DNA from: CAZVPF01 sp964628195 | GTDB taxonomy: Bacteria; Planctomycetota; Phycisphaerae; Sedimentisphaerales; Anaerohalosphaeraceae | Direction: 5' to 3' | NCBI GenBank assembly: GCA_964628195.1 | Contig: CAZVPF010000049.1 | Coordinates: forward strand, 1-18,125 | DNA length: 18,125 nt | Shown: in pieces, positions 1 through 8,584 of the stretch | How positions within the stretch are numbered: position 1 is the first letter of the stretch | How the letters are laid out: each line of letters starts with the position of its first letter | Made by a program: the position numbers and the translations under genes | Notes under the pieces: generated by a model | The model's input: only the letters and a program-made list of their open reading frames with translations | Databases searched by the model: none | Told to the model about the DNA's origin: nothing

Positions 1-75
1 ATACTATCAAAATCTTACTTCTTTGCACGATTTTACTTGGGAAATACGGGATAAACTATTAAATCTGTCGCAATT

Positions 76-3000
76 TTATTCAATCGCCAGATCAATAAAT
101 ACAATATTCAGGTTTTCATAAGGTGAGCCAAAATTTCTCTCTATTTTTATTTCATTAATTCCATCGTTAAGAATGGAATAAGGGACTATCCAGGCCCTAT
201 GCTGCTGGGGCTCTCCCAATAAAGGCGTATAAGGAGTTGGATACGGCTCGCTAACATCAGAAGTGGCCGCGAGTGAAACATTATTAATCTTTGCAGACCA
301 ACTGCTGTTTTCGAGATACTGGTCACACTGAATGCGTAATCTGCCGTCTTGGGACCACCCCCCTGCTGGAGGCGCCATATCGAAATAATATGTCTTTGAA
401 CTGCCTATCCAGGAGAATGAATCCGGGAATTGGCCGTTCTGGAGGTCCGGTGCCCAGTCGGTATCGTTTATCTGCTTATCGTAATCGGTTTGGAAGATGT
501 AATGCTGAGGCTGAGAAGCAAGCCACTGGCGGTCGTCAAGATACTGAATAATCTCAAACGGAGGCTCATTATAAGGCCCTGCAGAGCCGCTGGCGTGGTC
601 CCTGTAATAAACAAAGTTAAACAGGCTCATTCCGTCAAGTCCTCTTGAATAAGCCAAATGCGCAGCCGTATAGTACTGCAATGGCGTGGTTCTGCGAAAG
701 GTAGATTCATACGACCCCACTTTTTGTCCAAGACGGGTGGTATGACACATTTCGAGATAAACCGCTGTACCCGGAACCATTTGTTTGATCTCGGCCATGT
801 CGTTCTGCTGAATAGTAAAATATGTAGGTGATACGTTTACCATATCCACACCGGCATCGGCCCAGGCGGGCAGATCAATTCCGAGGTTGTCGAAATAAGC
901 TGTATAGCAGGGAATACGCACACACAGATACCGATAACGACCGTTTGGGGATGTTCTGTCAAGAATAACACGAACCTGTCGGATAAATTTCAGCATGATT
1001 TCTTTTCGCTGCTGACTTGTTGTATCACCCATATTGAAATAAGCGTGGTGCCTCATGAAATCAATTTCAAAACCTGTCATATTAAACTTCTCACAAACTT
1101 CTTTTATGAGAGAAATTTTATATTCGCGTGCTTCCGGAATTGACCAGTCGTGAAGCCATTCCAACCTGCCGTAAATATCATAGGGACCCTCACCTATCTG
1201 GTAATCCGGATTCTCGACGTAAAAACGACTGGGTGTATGCATAGCGATCTCGGCTGGGTCCCACACTTTTTCCAGGTGGTGACCGTCATTCAACCGGAAA
1301 GAGAAGAACGGTTCCTGACCTTTGTGCCGTGTATAATCCATAAATAGCTGCACAGGATCGTAACCCGCCAGGACAAATTCGTGCTCGGGACGCACAGGAT
1401 ATCCCCGCAGTCCGCTGGTATAGTCATACCACCAGTCATAGTGTTCCTGCATGGGATAGACTCGACTGATCCACCACGGAACCCAGGCATGGCCGCCGGG
1501 AGAGAGCAAATGCACCTCCGCCCCGGTATTCAAAGTTTCATTTACAGTACCTTTGAGTACAGGGGGGGACCATTGTTCGCCCGGTTCATGGAACGGACTA
1601 ATCGCATTTGCAGCGTTTGTAAAATCGTTATTGTACAGCACCTTGAAAGGAGGGATGGATCTTTCAAGAGGCAGGGCATTTGTATTCCATTTATCTGCAA
1701 GCAATCCAAAATCACGAAGATCGATTATATCATCCTGAAAATATAAGTTGGCCGCAGGGCTCCAACTGCTGTCTCCGGCAACAGCAAGCCATGAATCAGC
1801 AAATGCAGCAATATCGGCGACTCCAACCGTCTTATCGTCGTCAATATCCCCTGCCAACTTCGCCGCAAGGTAATTTTGATTAACTTCATTTTCACTTAAA
1901 GCCCGATCATAAACCCGGCATAAAGCAATGTCACCGTTGAAATAACCTCTTATGCCCGGATCATAAGTTGTTCCGCTGACAGACTCCCTCGTACCAATTG
2001 CCGCAGTTTGCGTGCCAGGAACAAAATCACTGTGAGATTTAAGGGGCAGTGAGGAATTGCCCGTACAGCTCAAATACCGCTGCTCGTTCAAGCCGCCGTT
2101 TACGTACCATTTACATTGGGGCAATTCGGCGTGGCTGCCCTGAAAAACATATGTAACGTGCATCCACTGATCAATCAGGGCCTGGGCCGATTCCAGCGAA
2201 GGACCGAGCAGACGAGCGGTGTCGGATTCTGAACCGAGGAGAGACTCAAACCTGAAAGATCCGGGCGTCGGATTACCATCCGTATCGTCCCATCTTATTC
2301 CCAAATAAAAACCGGTGCCGAAGAATGTGTCATCGGTGATTGTTCCAAAAAGAAATTCTTTCAAACCCGATACAGGGTTTCCGTGCGGCCTGAACCATAG
2401 TTCAACCGTAAAATCCCTGTCAACATCAAAAGTGTCTGAAGGAACGCCCAGCCGAGCAACCTGCGAACCTCCATTTGCAGAAGGCTTAAAATTAAAGAAC
2501 CACGGGCTGTTGGGCTCACACTCAAATGTTGGAATGGCGCCTGTCGTTTCATTGACCCTTACCAGGTCCCCCTCAGAACCGCCGCCCTGCCATTCGGTGG
2601 ACCACTTCTTCCATAAGTGATCGCCCGGTTTATCGGCATCAAGAAAGAAGACAAGTCCATCGGTGACATAAGGGGAAGTTTCATCTTCAGGCAACGGGGT
2701 TAGCGGAATATCCTGTTGATATAGCTGCTGAACCTCGAGCTGGTTCAAAGCGTAATCATAGACATTCAGCTTGGCGATCTTTCCTCGAAAATAACCCCGC
2801 ACGGATGGGTCATAACTGGAATTATTAAAATATCCCTCAGCCCCAATCGCAGCAGTATCCTCCCGCGGGACAAAATCACCGGTAAAGGGCAGGGAACAGC
2901 TTTCATAACAATTTACAGTCCCGCCTCTGTCAGCGGCACCGTCAATATACCATGCATATTGAGGTAAGAATGTTTTGGAACCCTCGAAAACATAAACCAC

Positions 3001-4389
3001 GTGGGTCCATTGATTGATTGATGCAGTGTTTTCATAAGAAGGGCCACCGATTCTCGTACCGTTGTCGGCGGTCATTGAAGACTCAAACATAAAAGTTGAA
3101 CCCGATGGATCGTTAAATCTTGTACCGAGATAAAAACCGTTGGATAAACTACGGGTTCCAAAAAGAAACTCTTTCAGACCCGATGCGGGATCTCCGCCGG
3201 GTTTTATCCACATTTCGACAGTAAAATCCTTGTCAACGTCAAATGTCTCGGCAGGAATATCAAAATGCCCCACCTGCCCCCCCGCCGTTCCGCTCGGGGC
3301 AAATTCATAATACCAGAGAGCCTGGTCATTGACATTTTCATAATCTCTTACAGGGTGATGGCTTGTTGAATTGACCGAGACGAGATCGCCCCCGTAAATG
3401 TTTCCGCCCGAAACAGGTTCCCAGTTCTCATCCGGGCGGTGGCCCGGGGCGGAGGCATCAAGACTTAAAACCAATCCCGGGGTATAATCAGCAATACCAA
3501 TTCCCTCGCTGTAATTCTGTTGTACCTCAAACTGGGAAAGCACCGTGTCATATATCCTTATCACGGCGATTTTGCCCTTAAAAACCCCCGGGGAATGAAG
3601 CGCCTGATTGCACCGGGCTCCTATACTTGCCTGATTCGGAGGGGTTATGAATTCGCTATAATCAAGCGGGTCACTGTCATTTCTTGATTCGTTGCTGATG
3701 TCCCTGTCAAAGCCTCCGTCAATATACCATTTTGCTTCGGCATAACCCGGCCTGTCACCACCTCCATCATCCCTGGCAAAGGTTAAAACTATTTGATGCC
3801 ACTGATGGGCGGTAAAGTACCCGCTTGGTCCTAACATATAGTACCTGTTAGGACCGACCGTCCCTGTAGAAGTCGCAAGGTGACTTTCCAGTCTGACTTT
3901 GCCGTCGTTCGTGTCATAACGCGTGCTGATATTGAAACCGAGGTTAATCGTCGAAGTGCCATCCATTGTTGAAAAAACATTCTCTTTAATTAAAACGCCT
4001 TCATAAACTCTTTCCGGCATAAGCCATATCTCTATGGAAAAATCTTTATCCGGAAGAAAAATCTGACTGTCATCTTCAGCCTGCTCAATACCCAAATCTC
4101 CAACGCGGCCGCCTTTGGACATCACATCCGTAGGCGGGGCGAACTTAAAACAAGGAGCTGCAAAGCCGTCACAGGTTGAAATGTAATAGTATGGCAGTCC
4201 CCAGTCAGTGGTGCCATATGGAAGGAGTTTGCCGGAAGCATCAGGGCCGCTTATTACAGGAGCCCAAAAAACATCAGGATTGGCACCCGGATCAGATGCA
4301 TCGATCTCAAAGACCAGTCCATCGGTTTTAATATCCGCAAACACAAAGATTGATGGTACAAACAGAATAAGCAGGAATAGCTTTTTCAT
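76..4389 (-). CDS. Exported multidomain protein: three LamG domains, internal dockerin-like linker, C-terminal putative glycoside-hydrolase-like module
   Basis: Probably a surface or secreted enzyme that binds and cuts a polysaccharide. A signal peptide (about residues 1-19) is followed by three LamG/concanavalin-A-like domains (about 21-300, 303-560, 576-845), each ending in a V-x-x-Y-D-x-x-L-s-x-x-E-V motif. Then come a dockerin-like pair of acidic loops (about 847-903; DIDDDKTVGVADIAAF and DIIDLRDFGLLADKW) and a module of about 520 residues homologous to the two 530-residue proteins encoded at 10846-14058. That module carries NDGHHLE (about 1035), GFEIDFMRH (about 1106) and YLEMCHTT (about 1211). 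I chose ATG at 4389: an AGAGGA Shine-Dalgarno lies about 6 nt upstream, too close for the TTG at 4392. A strong promoter with a LacI-type operator precedes it. Hydrolase activity is inferred from fold-like motifs and context; the family is not recognised with certainty. Confidence 0.93.
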   Translation of the reverse strand: MKKLFLLILFVPSIFVFADIKTDGLVFEIDASDPGANPDVFWAPVISGPDASGKLLPYGTTDWGLPYYYISTCDGFAAPCFKFAPPTDVMSKGGRVGDLGIEQAEDDSQIFLPDKDFSIEIWLMPERVYEGVLIKENVFSTMDGTSTINLGFNISTRYDTNDGKVRLESHLATSTGTVGPNRYYMLGPSGYFTAHQWHQIVLTFARDDGGGDRPGYAEAKWYIDGGFDRDISNESRNDSDPLDYSEFITPPNQASIGARCNQALHSPGVFKGKIAVIRIYDTVLSQFEVQQNYSEGIGIADYTPGLVLSLDASAPGHRPDENWEPVSGGNIYGGDLVSVNSTSHHPVRDYENVNDQALWYYEFAPSGTAGGQVGHFDIPAETFDVDKDFTVEMWIKPGGDPASGLKEFLFGTRSLSNGFYLGTRFNDPSGSTFMFESSMTADNGTRIGGPSYENTASINQWTHVVYVFEGSKTFLPQYAWYIDGAADRGGTVNCYESCSLPFTGDFVPREDTAAIGAEGYFNNSSYDPSVRGYFRGKIAKLNVYDYALNQLEVQQLYQQDIPLTPLPEDETSPYVTDGLVFFLDADKPGDHLWKKWSTEWQGGGSEGDLVRVNETTGAIPTFECEPNSPWFFNFKPSANGGSQVARLGVPSDTFDVDRDFTVELWFRPHGNPVSGLKEFLFGTITDDTFFGTGFYLGIRWDDTDGNPTPGSFRFESLLGSESDTARLLGPSLESAQALIDQWMHVTYVFQGSHAELPQCKWYVNGGLNEQRYLSCTGNSSLPLKSHSDFVPGTQTAAIGTRESVSGTTYDPGIRGYFNGDIALCRVYDRALSENEVNQNYLAAKLAGDIDDDKTVGVADIAAFADSWLAVAGDSSWSPAANLYFQDDIIDLRDFGLLADKWNTNALPLERSIPPFKVLYNNDFTNAANAISPFHEPGEQWSPPVLKGTVNETLNTGAEVHLLSPGGHAWVPWWISRVYPMQEHYDWWYDYTSGLRGYPVRPEHEFVLAGYDPVQLFMDYTRHKGQEPFFSFRLNDGHHLEKVWDPAEIAMHTPSRFYVENPDYQIGEGPYDIYGRLEWLHDWSIPEAREYKISLIKEVCEKFNMTGFEIDFMRHHAYFNMGDTTSQQRKEIMLKFIRQVRVILDRTSPNGRYRYLCVRIPCYTAYFDNLGIDLPAWADAGVDMVNVSPTYFTIQQNDMAEIKQMVPGTAVYLEMCHTTRLGQKVGSYESTFRRTTPLQYYTAAHLAYSRGLDGMSLFNFVYYRDHASGSAGPYNEPPFEIIQYLDDRQWLASQPQHYIFQTDYDKQINDTDWAPDLQNGQFPDSFSWIGSSKTYYFDMAPPAGGWSQDGRLRIQCDQYLENSSWSAKINNVSLAATSDVSEPYPTPYTPLLGEPQQHRAWIVPYSILNDGINEIKIERNFGSPYENLNIVFIDLAIE
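1858..3486 (-). repeat. Tandem duplicated LamG modules (LamG2 and LamG3) inside the large protein
   Basis: LamG2 (about 2713-3486) and LamG3 (about 1858-2667) are closer to each other than to LamG1. Both contain TFDVD-[KR]-DFTVE, then SGLKEFLFGT, then YDP-x-[VI]-RGYF near the end, in the same order and roughly 270 residues apart. LamG1 shares the fold-level pattern but not these strings. This looks like an internal duplication that raised binding valency. Boundaries are estimated by eye. Confidence 0.75.
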
Positions 4390-4438
4390 CAATTTCCTCT
4401 TGGATAATTTAAGTCATACTAACTTTATTTTTTAGCTT

Positions 4439-4452
4439 TGTTACCGGAAACA
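4439..4452 (-). promoter_or_regulatory. Putative LacI-family operator at the LamG-hydrolase promoter
   Basis: On the minus strand this reads TGTTTCCGGTAACA, a 14-bp near-palindrome with one mismatched pair. It matches the perfect palindrome at 10734-10747 in its half-sites. It starts on the last base of the -10 box and covers the expected transcription start, the classic position for repression. The family of sites resembles the known E. coli GntR-type operator (ATGTTACC...TAACAT). Binding by the LacI-family protein at 14244-15302 is inferred. Confidence 0.65.
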
Positions 4453-4480
4453 TTATATCATATTTACTTCGACTATTCAA
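4452..4480 (-). promoter_or_regulatory. Sigma70-type promoter for the LamG-hydrolase gene
   Basis: Reading the minus strand, a TTGAAT -35 box (4475-4480) is separated by exactly 17 bp from a perfect TATAAT -10 box (4452-4457). The start codon at 4389 is about 56 nt beyond the expected transcription start. So this gene can be transcribed independently of the sulfatase genes upstream. Confidence 0.65.
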
Positions 4481-4571
4481 TCTAAAAATTACAGCAAGAG
4501 CCTTAAAATTTATACAGATAATTAGCCTGTAATTACTCTTTTCATTATCAATTTAACGTCATTTATGATAT

Positions 4572-5993
4572 TTAACCTTTATAATCGGGGTTGGGAACCG
4601 GAAGCTTTGCATCCATATCTTTTAACCACTTATAGAGTTGGGTCCTGAGCTGCTTAACCTTATCGGGCATTATTTCCGACAAATTGGTTTTTTCTGCCGG
4701 GTCTTTTTTAACATCATACAGCTCCGCGTAAGAATCATCTTCAAACCAGTGAAGAAGTTTATAATCGCCCTGCCTTACAGCCGCACATGGACGGGTGTTC
4801 ATGCAAATTGTTTTACTGCCCCACCAGAAAGGACCGTCCAGATAACGAGGGTAATACCAAAACAATGATCTGTTCTGTATTTCATTTTTTCCGGTAAACA
4901 GGCCGCTAATGTTTACACCGTCAACGATGTCGTATGAATTTCCCGGCGAACCGGCCAATCCCGTAAAGGTGGGGAAAAAGTCTATACTGTGGACAGGCAC
5001 CTCGCATATGCTGTTAGCTTTCACTTTCCCCGGCCAGCGGACGAACAACGGCACTCTTATGCCGCCCTCGTAAAGAGTGTGCTTTCCATGTTTCAGCGGA
5101 TAGTTGCTTGTCGCAATTACGTTATGCACTTTGCCTGTTCTTCCGCCATTGTCCGATGTTATCATGATCAAGGTATTATCACGCAGTCCCATTCGGTCAA
5201 TTTCATCTACCAGTTCCCCGATGCCATTGTCCAGATGTTCAAGGTTTGCTGCATACAGCGGGTTATCATGTGTCAGGCCAGGCCTTATTTTGGCCCTGTA
5301 CCGGTCCACCAGCTCGTCGTCGGCCTCATAATCATGATGCATGGCATCGTGTGAAAGGTATATATAAAAAGGCTTGTCCTTGTTTTGCTTAATAAAATTG
5401 ATTGTTTCCCGTGTGTAGTATTTAATATTTTTAGGATCATCTTTTGGTGAACTGCCTGTGCGTTCCTCACATATATATTTGAAGCCGTGATCCCGGGGCG
5501 AGCAGTCAGAACAGCCGTTGCCGTCCAGCTGCCATTTGCCGATACATGCTGTCATATAACCTGCGGCGTTGAGAGCTTTGGCAATTGAAATATGGTCCGT
5601 ATGAAGGTACCTCGGAGATTTGGGTTCGAGCAGTCGATGTGATTCAATATTACGGCGACTCCAGGTTACCGCATTTATGCCGAGCCTGGCTGGGTATTTT
5701 CCCGTTAAAATGCTCGCCCGGGTCGGAGCGCACACGGTTGAGGCGGCATAGTTATGAGAAAAATACATTCCCTCTCGCCTGAAGCGGTCAATGTATGGCG
5801 TCTCATATAAATCACTGCCCAGGCAGCTTGCGTCCGAGTAACCGAGGTCGTCAACGAGTATAAAAACTATGTTAGGTTTGTTTACTCTCTTTGTCGGTGA
5901 CGCAGGACTTTGTTCGGCTAATCCGACTCCTATCATACCGGCAAGCCCAGCCTGCGAGGCTCGAAAAATGAACTTCCTTCTATCTAATGTCAT
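4572..5993 (-). CDS. Tat-exported type I (S1) sulfatase with CAPTR active-site signature
   Basis: Hydrolyses a sulfate ester, most likely on a glycan, outside the cytoplasm. The N-terminus (DRRKFIFRAS followed by a hydrophobic stretch, residues 4-26) looks like a twin-arginine signal. The metal-binding aspartates are D48-D49 and D281-N282. The formylglycine signature C-A-P-T-R has Cys88 as the residue to be oxidised, so activity needs a maturation enzyme that is not in this window. K153 sits in GKWQLD, where most family members have GKWHLG: the usual histidine is a glutamine. Length (473 residues) is normal for the S1 family. An AGGGA sequence lies about 8 nt before the ATG. The gene follows another sulfatase by 26 bp, so the two are probably co-transcribed. 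Substrate and S1 subfamily cannot be assigned by eye. Confidence 0.95.
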   Translation of the reverse strand: MTLDRRKFIFRASQAGLAGMIGVGLAEQSPASPTKRVNKPNIVFILVDDLGYSDASCLGSDLYETPYIDRFRREGMYFSHNYAASTVCAPTRASILTGKYPARLGINAVTWSRRNIESHRLLEPKSPRYLHTDHISIAKALNAAGYMTACIGKWQLDGNGCSDCSPRDHGFKYICEERTGSSPKDDPKNIKYYTRETINFIKQNKDKPFYIYLSHDAMHHDYEADDELVDRYRAKIRPGLTHDNPLYAANLEHLDNGIGELVDEIDRMGLRDNTLIMITSDNGGRTGKVHNVIATSNYPLKHGKHTLYEGGIRVPLFVRWPGKVKANSICEVPVHSIDFFPTFTGLAGSPGNSYDIVDGVNISGLFTGKNEIQNRSLFWYYPRYLDGPFWWGSKTICMNTRPCAAVRQGDYKLLHWFEDDSYAELYDVKKDPAEKTNLSEIMPDKVKQLRTQLYKWLKDMDAKLPVPNPDYKG

Positions 5994-6019
5994 ATCCCAA
6001 GTCCCTAAGTAACGGCTTT

Positions 6020-7567
6020 TTATTTCTCTGTTTCGGCTTTCATTCTTGTGCGATAAACCTGGGGAATATAATTCCTGGACAGGTTAAGTTGATTTTCATG
6101 GAAATATTTCAGGTGCCTTTGCTTTAATTTTTGCACTACCGGCTGATACCTCGGCTCATCAATGAGGTTATTCATTTCCCATGGATCCATCTCCAGGTCA
6201 TAGAGATACTCTTTTGAAAACATTAAAAACCATTTGTATCGATCCATTCTCACCATGTAAGTGAGGTGCTGCTTTCTTCCAATTTCCGAAAAGACTGCAT
6301 CGTGAACTTTATCTGTTTTGCCAAATGCCATTGGAAGAAGGGATTTTGTATACCGTCCTTCGGTTACCTCTCCACCGGCGGCTTCGACAACAGTTGCGTA
6401 AACATCAAGCAGTGAAACCGGCGAATCGAGTGTTTGGGCGGGCTTTATCTTAGCAGGCCACTGCATTATCATGGGAACCTTTGCCGACTCTTCCCAAAAA
6501 GTTCCCTTACTCATTTTGCCATGTGCGCCTAACATTTCCCCGTGATCTGAGATCACCATAATCAGGGTGTTCTCGTAGTTGCCCCGTTTTTTTACCGCAT
6601 CGAGAACTTTGCCGATACAGTCGTCTATCATGGTGATCTTGCCGTAGTAATTAGCCCTCATTGCACGGAGTTCTTTTTCGTCTACTTTTCCCTCGCTGAA
6701 TTTGTACCTTTTTCTCACATTTGGTGCGAGTTTTATCTTCTCAGGATCATACATGGTCGCGTATCTGCCAGGAGCATCGAGTGGGGGGTGAGGACCTGGA
6801 AGACTTATAAAGGTACAGAAAGGCACATCTTTGGGAATAGATTTGATCAGTTCAATACCCTTGTCGGCAATGAAATGATCATTATGGTCCCGGGGCTCAA
6901 CAACGTTCGGCCTGACCATATATGAATTTTTCAACAACCGCTCGTGCATGTCATTATAGTAATCTTCAAGAAGCCCAAGTTTTGCCAGGTGCTGTTCATA
7001 CCGACAGTGTTCTCCTTCAACCCTGGTTGAATAAGGTGTGCTTATATCCTCACAGTAATCCAGGCCCAAAGCAGTGTAATAATCCTGCATTGTTTTGAAC
7101 CTTTCTTTCCATTTATCGCCGCCTGTCCAGTGGAGTTTGCCGATTTGCGCGGTAAAGCAGCCGGCGTTTTTAATGTCGCGGAACATTGGCGATATATCCG
7201 GGTCCATATAGAAGTCGCTGTTGTTGCCCCAGAGGTTGTGTGAATGGGGGTGAAGACCACTTATGAGACTGCATCTTGCGGGCATGCAGACCGGGCAGGG
7301 AGTGTAACAACTGCTGAAATTAACGCCGTTTTCTGCAATACTGTCGGCATGAGGTGTTTTCACATTGGGGTCACCGTTGTAACCAGTCATTCTCGGGTTC
7401 CACTGGTCTGTGTAAATGACGACGATATCGGGCTTGCCGCCCCTTTTTTCTGTATTAATTTGGCCGAAATCAGGCAAAGAACGGGCTTGCGTAATATTAC
7501 TGCCCGCGATAAGACCTGCTGCGGCAGTTGAATATAGGAATTTCTTTACAAAACTTCTTCTGTCCAT
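6020..7567 (-). CDS. Tat-exported type I (S1) sulfatase with CMPAR active-site signature
   Basis: A second sulfatase, clearly different from its neighbour. It begins with a twin-arginine signal (MDRRSFVKKFL then a small, hydrophobic stretch to about residue 29). The first metal site is D54-Q55, the active-site signature is C94-M-P-A-R98, the K144/H146 pair sits in GKLHW, and the second metal site is D341-H342 in SDHGEMLGAHGK. The SDHGE-x-x-G-x-H-G block is common in choline-sulfatase/iduronate-sulfatase-like members, but many glycan sulfatases share it. All expected catalytic residues seem present. No Shine-Dalgarno is visible before the ATG at 7567, and a 15-bp palindrome lies at 7578-7592. 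Two different sulfatases side by side suggest removal of sulfate at two positions of one polymer (inference). Confidence 0.95.
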   Translation of the reverse strand: MDRRSFVKKFLYSTAAAGLIAGSNITQARSLPDFGQINTEKRGGKPDIVVIYTDQWNPRMTGYNGDPNVKTPHADSIAENGVNFSSCYTPCPVCMPARCSLISGLHPHSHNLWGNNSDFYMDPDISPMFRDIKNAGCFTAQIGKLHWTGGDKWKERFKTMQDYYTALGLDYCEDISTPYSTRVEGEHCRYEQHLAKLGLLEDYYNDMHERLLKNSYMVRPNVVEPRDHNDHFIADKGIELIKSIPKDVPFCTFISLPGPHPPLDAPGRYATMYDPEKIKLAPNVRKRYKFSEGKVDEKELRAMRANYYGKITMIDDCIGKVLDAVKKRGNYENTLIMVISDHGEMLGAHGKMSKGTFWEESAKVPMIMQWPAKIKPAQTLDSPVSLLDVYATVVEAAGGEVTEGRYTKSLLPMAFGKTDKVHDAVFSEIGRKQHLTYMVRMDRYKWFLMFSKEYLYDLEMDPWEMNNLIDEPRYQPVVQKLKQRHLKYFHENQLNLSRNYIPQVYRTRMKAETEK

Positions 7568-7577
7568 ACTATTTTAC

Positions 7578-7592
7578 ACATTTATAAAATGT
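7578..7592. repeat. Short palindrome ACATTT-ATA-AAATGT upstream of the sulfatase start
   Basis: Six-base arms match perfectly around a 3-base centre, 11-25 nt upstream of the sulfatase start codon at 7567, in the place where a ribosome-binding site would lie. It is AT-rich and could arise by chance. No other feature is clear in the 126 bp between this gene and the pseudopilin gene upstream. Confidence 0.35.
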
Positions 7593-7693
7593 AGAGAGGT
7601 TCAGTTGTTCATGCATTTAAAACGTAAACCCTCAGGAATAAGCTTTTTTACAAAACATACCTACGGACTGATTTTCGCAGAGACTCTAAAACA

Positions 7694-8461
7694 TCATTCA
7701 TGAAAACCGGGATAATCGGGCCACCAGAATTGATAGCCCGTATTAACAGCTCTCATCAAAACAGTCAACTCTTTGAAGGGAGTAAATGAAGCCGAACCAT
7801 CAACAAAGGCATTAGGCTGCCCCGCAGGCGGTTCCATGTCGAAAGTTCGCCAGTATTGGTAAGGATGGTTATATCCAAATCCTGAGGTGTTCATATCTGA
7901 ATTCCGGACAAGACAGCCGGCTACGGCCATACTCGAATGGGCATGGCGTGTCTTGAGCGGAAGCAATGATCCGGGCTGCTCTTCGGTTCCCCATTCGTAA
8001 CCGCCTGGTGTTTTCAGATACCCGACATAAAAGCAGTAGTCTAATTTTACCCAAGATGTCTCTTCTATCTGCTCCTGCCAGCTAAGCTCGGTCTCAGGAT
8101 TCTTACTGCCGGGACAATGAGTATATTTTTCCTCACCAATATAAGGTTTTATAAAAATATCCAGCAGATTAAGCCTGTAACGGTTGTAAACAAAAGACAG
8201 GCCGTTTTCACAGGGGACTATATTGCCCGTAAAAGCATTGACAGCATATTTAGCAGGGAATTCATCATTGTTGTCCATTGAATAATGAACTACCGATGTG
8301 GCCCATTGCCTGCAGTTCGACACACAAACTATCCTCCTTGTCAACTCCTTTGCTTTTTGAAGAGAAGGAAGCATAATTGACAACAGCAAGGCAATTATGG
8401 AAATTACCACTAATAATTCTATGAGAGTAAAGCCGGAGTTTTTTTTGGACATAAACTTCAT
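7694..8461 (-). CDS. Type II secretion/type IV pilin-like pseudopilin with C-terminal planctomycete domain
   Basis: Residues 10-32 carry a prepilin peptidase site (G10 | F11-T-L-I-E15) followed by one hydrophobic helix. The protein should therefore be processed, anchored in the inner membrane and possibly assembled into a pilus-like fibre. The remaining 220 residues hold a conserved SNCRQWA block, several cysteines, an AFVDGSAS segment recalling the H-X9-DG domain of planctomycete pseudopilins, and an aromatic end (YQFWWPDY). The start at 8461 is supported by AAAGG 6-8 nt upstream. The second pseudopilin at 15324-16175 has the same layout. The gene sits between a dockerin-tailed secreted protein and the sulfatases, which suggests a role in handling the polymer; the exact role is unknown. 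Confidence 0.92.
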   Translation of the reverse strand: MKFMSKKNSGFTLIELLVVISIIALLLSIMLPSLQKAKELTRRIVCVSNCRQWATSVVHYSMDNNDEFPAKYAVNAFTGNIVPCENGLSFVYNRYRLNLLDIFIKPYIGEEKYTHCPGSKNPETELSWQEQIEETSWVKLDYCFYVGYLKTPGGYEWGTEEQPGSLLPLKTRHAHSSMAVAGCLVRNSDMNTSGFGYNHPYQYWRTFDMEPPAGQPNAFVDGSASFTPFKELTVLMRAVNTGYQFWWPDYPGFHE

Positions 8462-8502
8462 TGAGCACCTTTAAATATTCAAAAATGCAATCCGTTAAAG
8501 TT

Positions 8503-8560
8503 CATGGAACACAGAGTTTATTACGGAAAGAAATCCGCAACAAAACTCTGCAATTCCATG
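8503..8560 (-). other. Three-step imperfect hairpin between the beta-helix and pseudopilin genes
   Basis: Nested inverted repeats pair across 58 nt. CATGGAA (8503-8509) pairs with TTCCATG (8554-8560), CAGAGTTT (8512-8519) with AAACTCTG (8543-8550), and CGGA (8524-8527) with TCCG (8534-8537). That gives 19 paired positions interrupted by small internal loops. No run of T follows on either strand, so it is not a classical terminator. It lies in the transcript joining the two minus-strand genes, and could stabilise or process the upstream mRNA or be a remnant of a small mobile repeat. Confidence 0.6.
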
Positions 8561-8584
8561 TTCAAATCAAATATACAATCCTGA

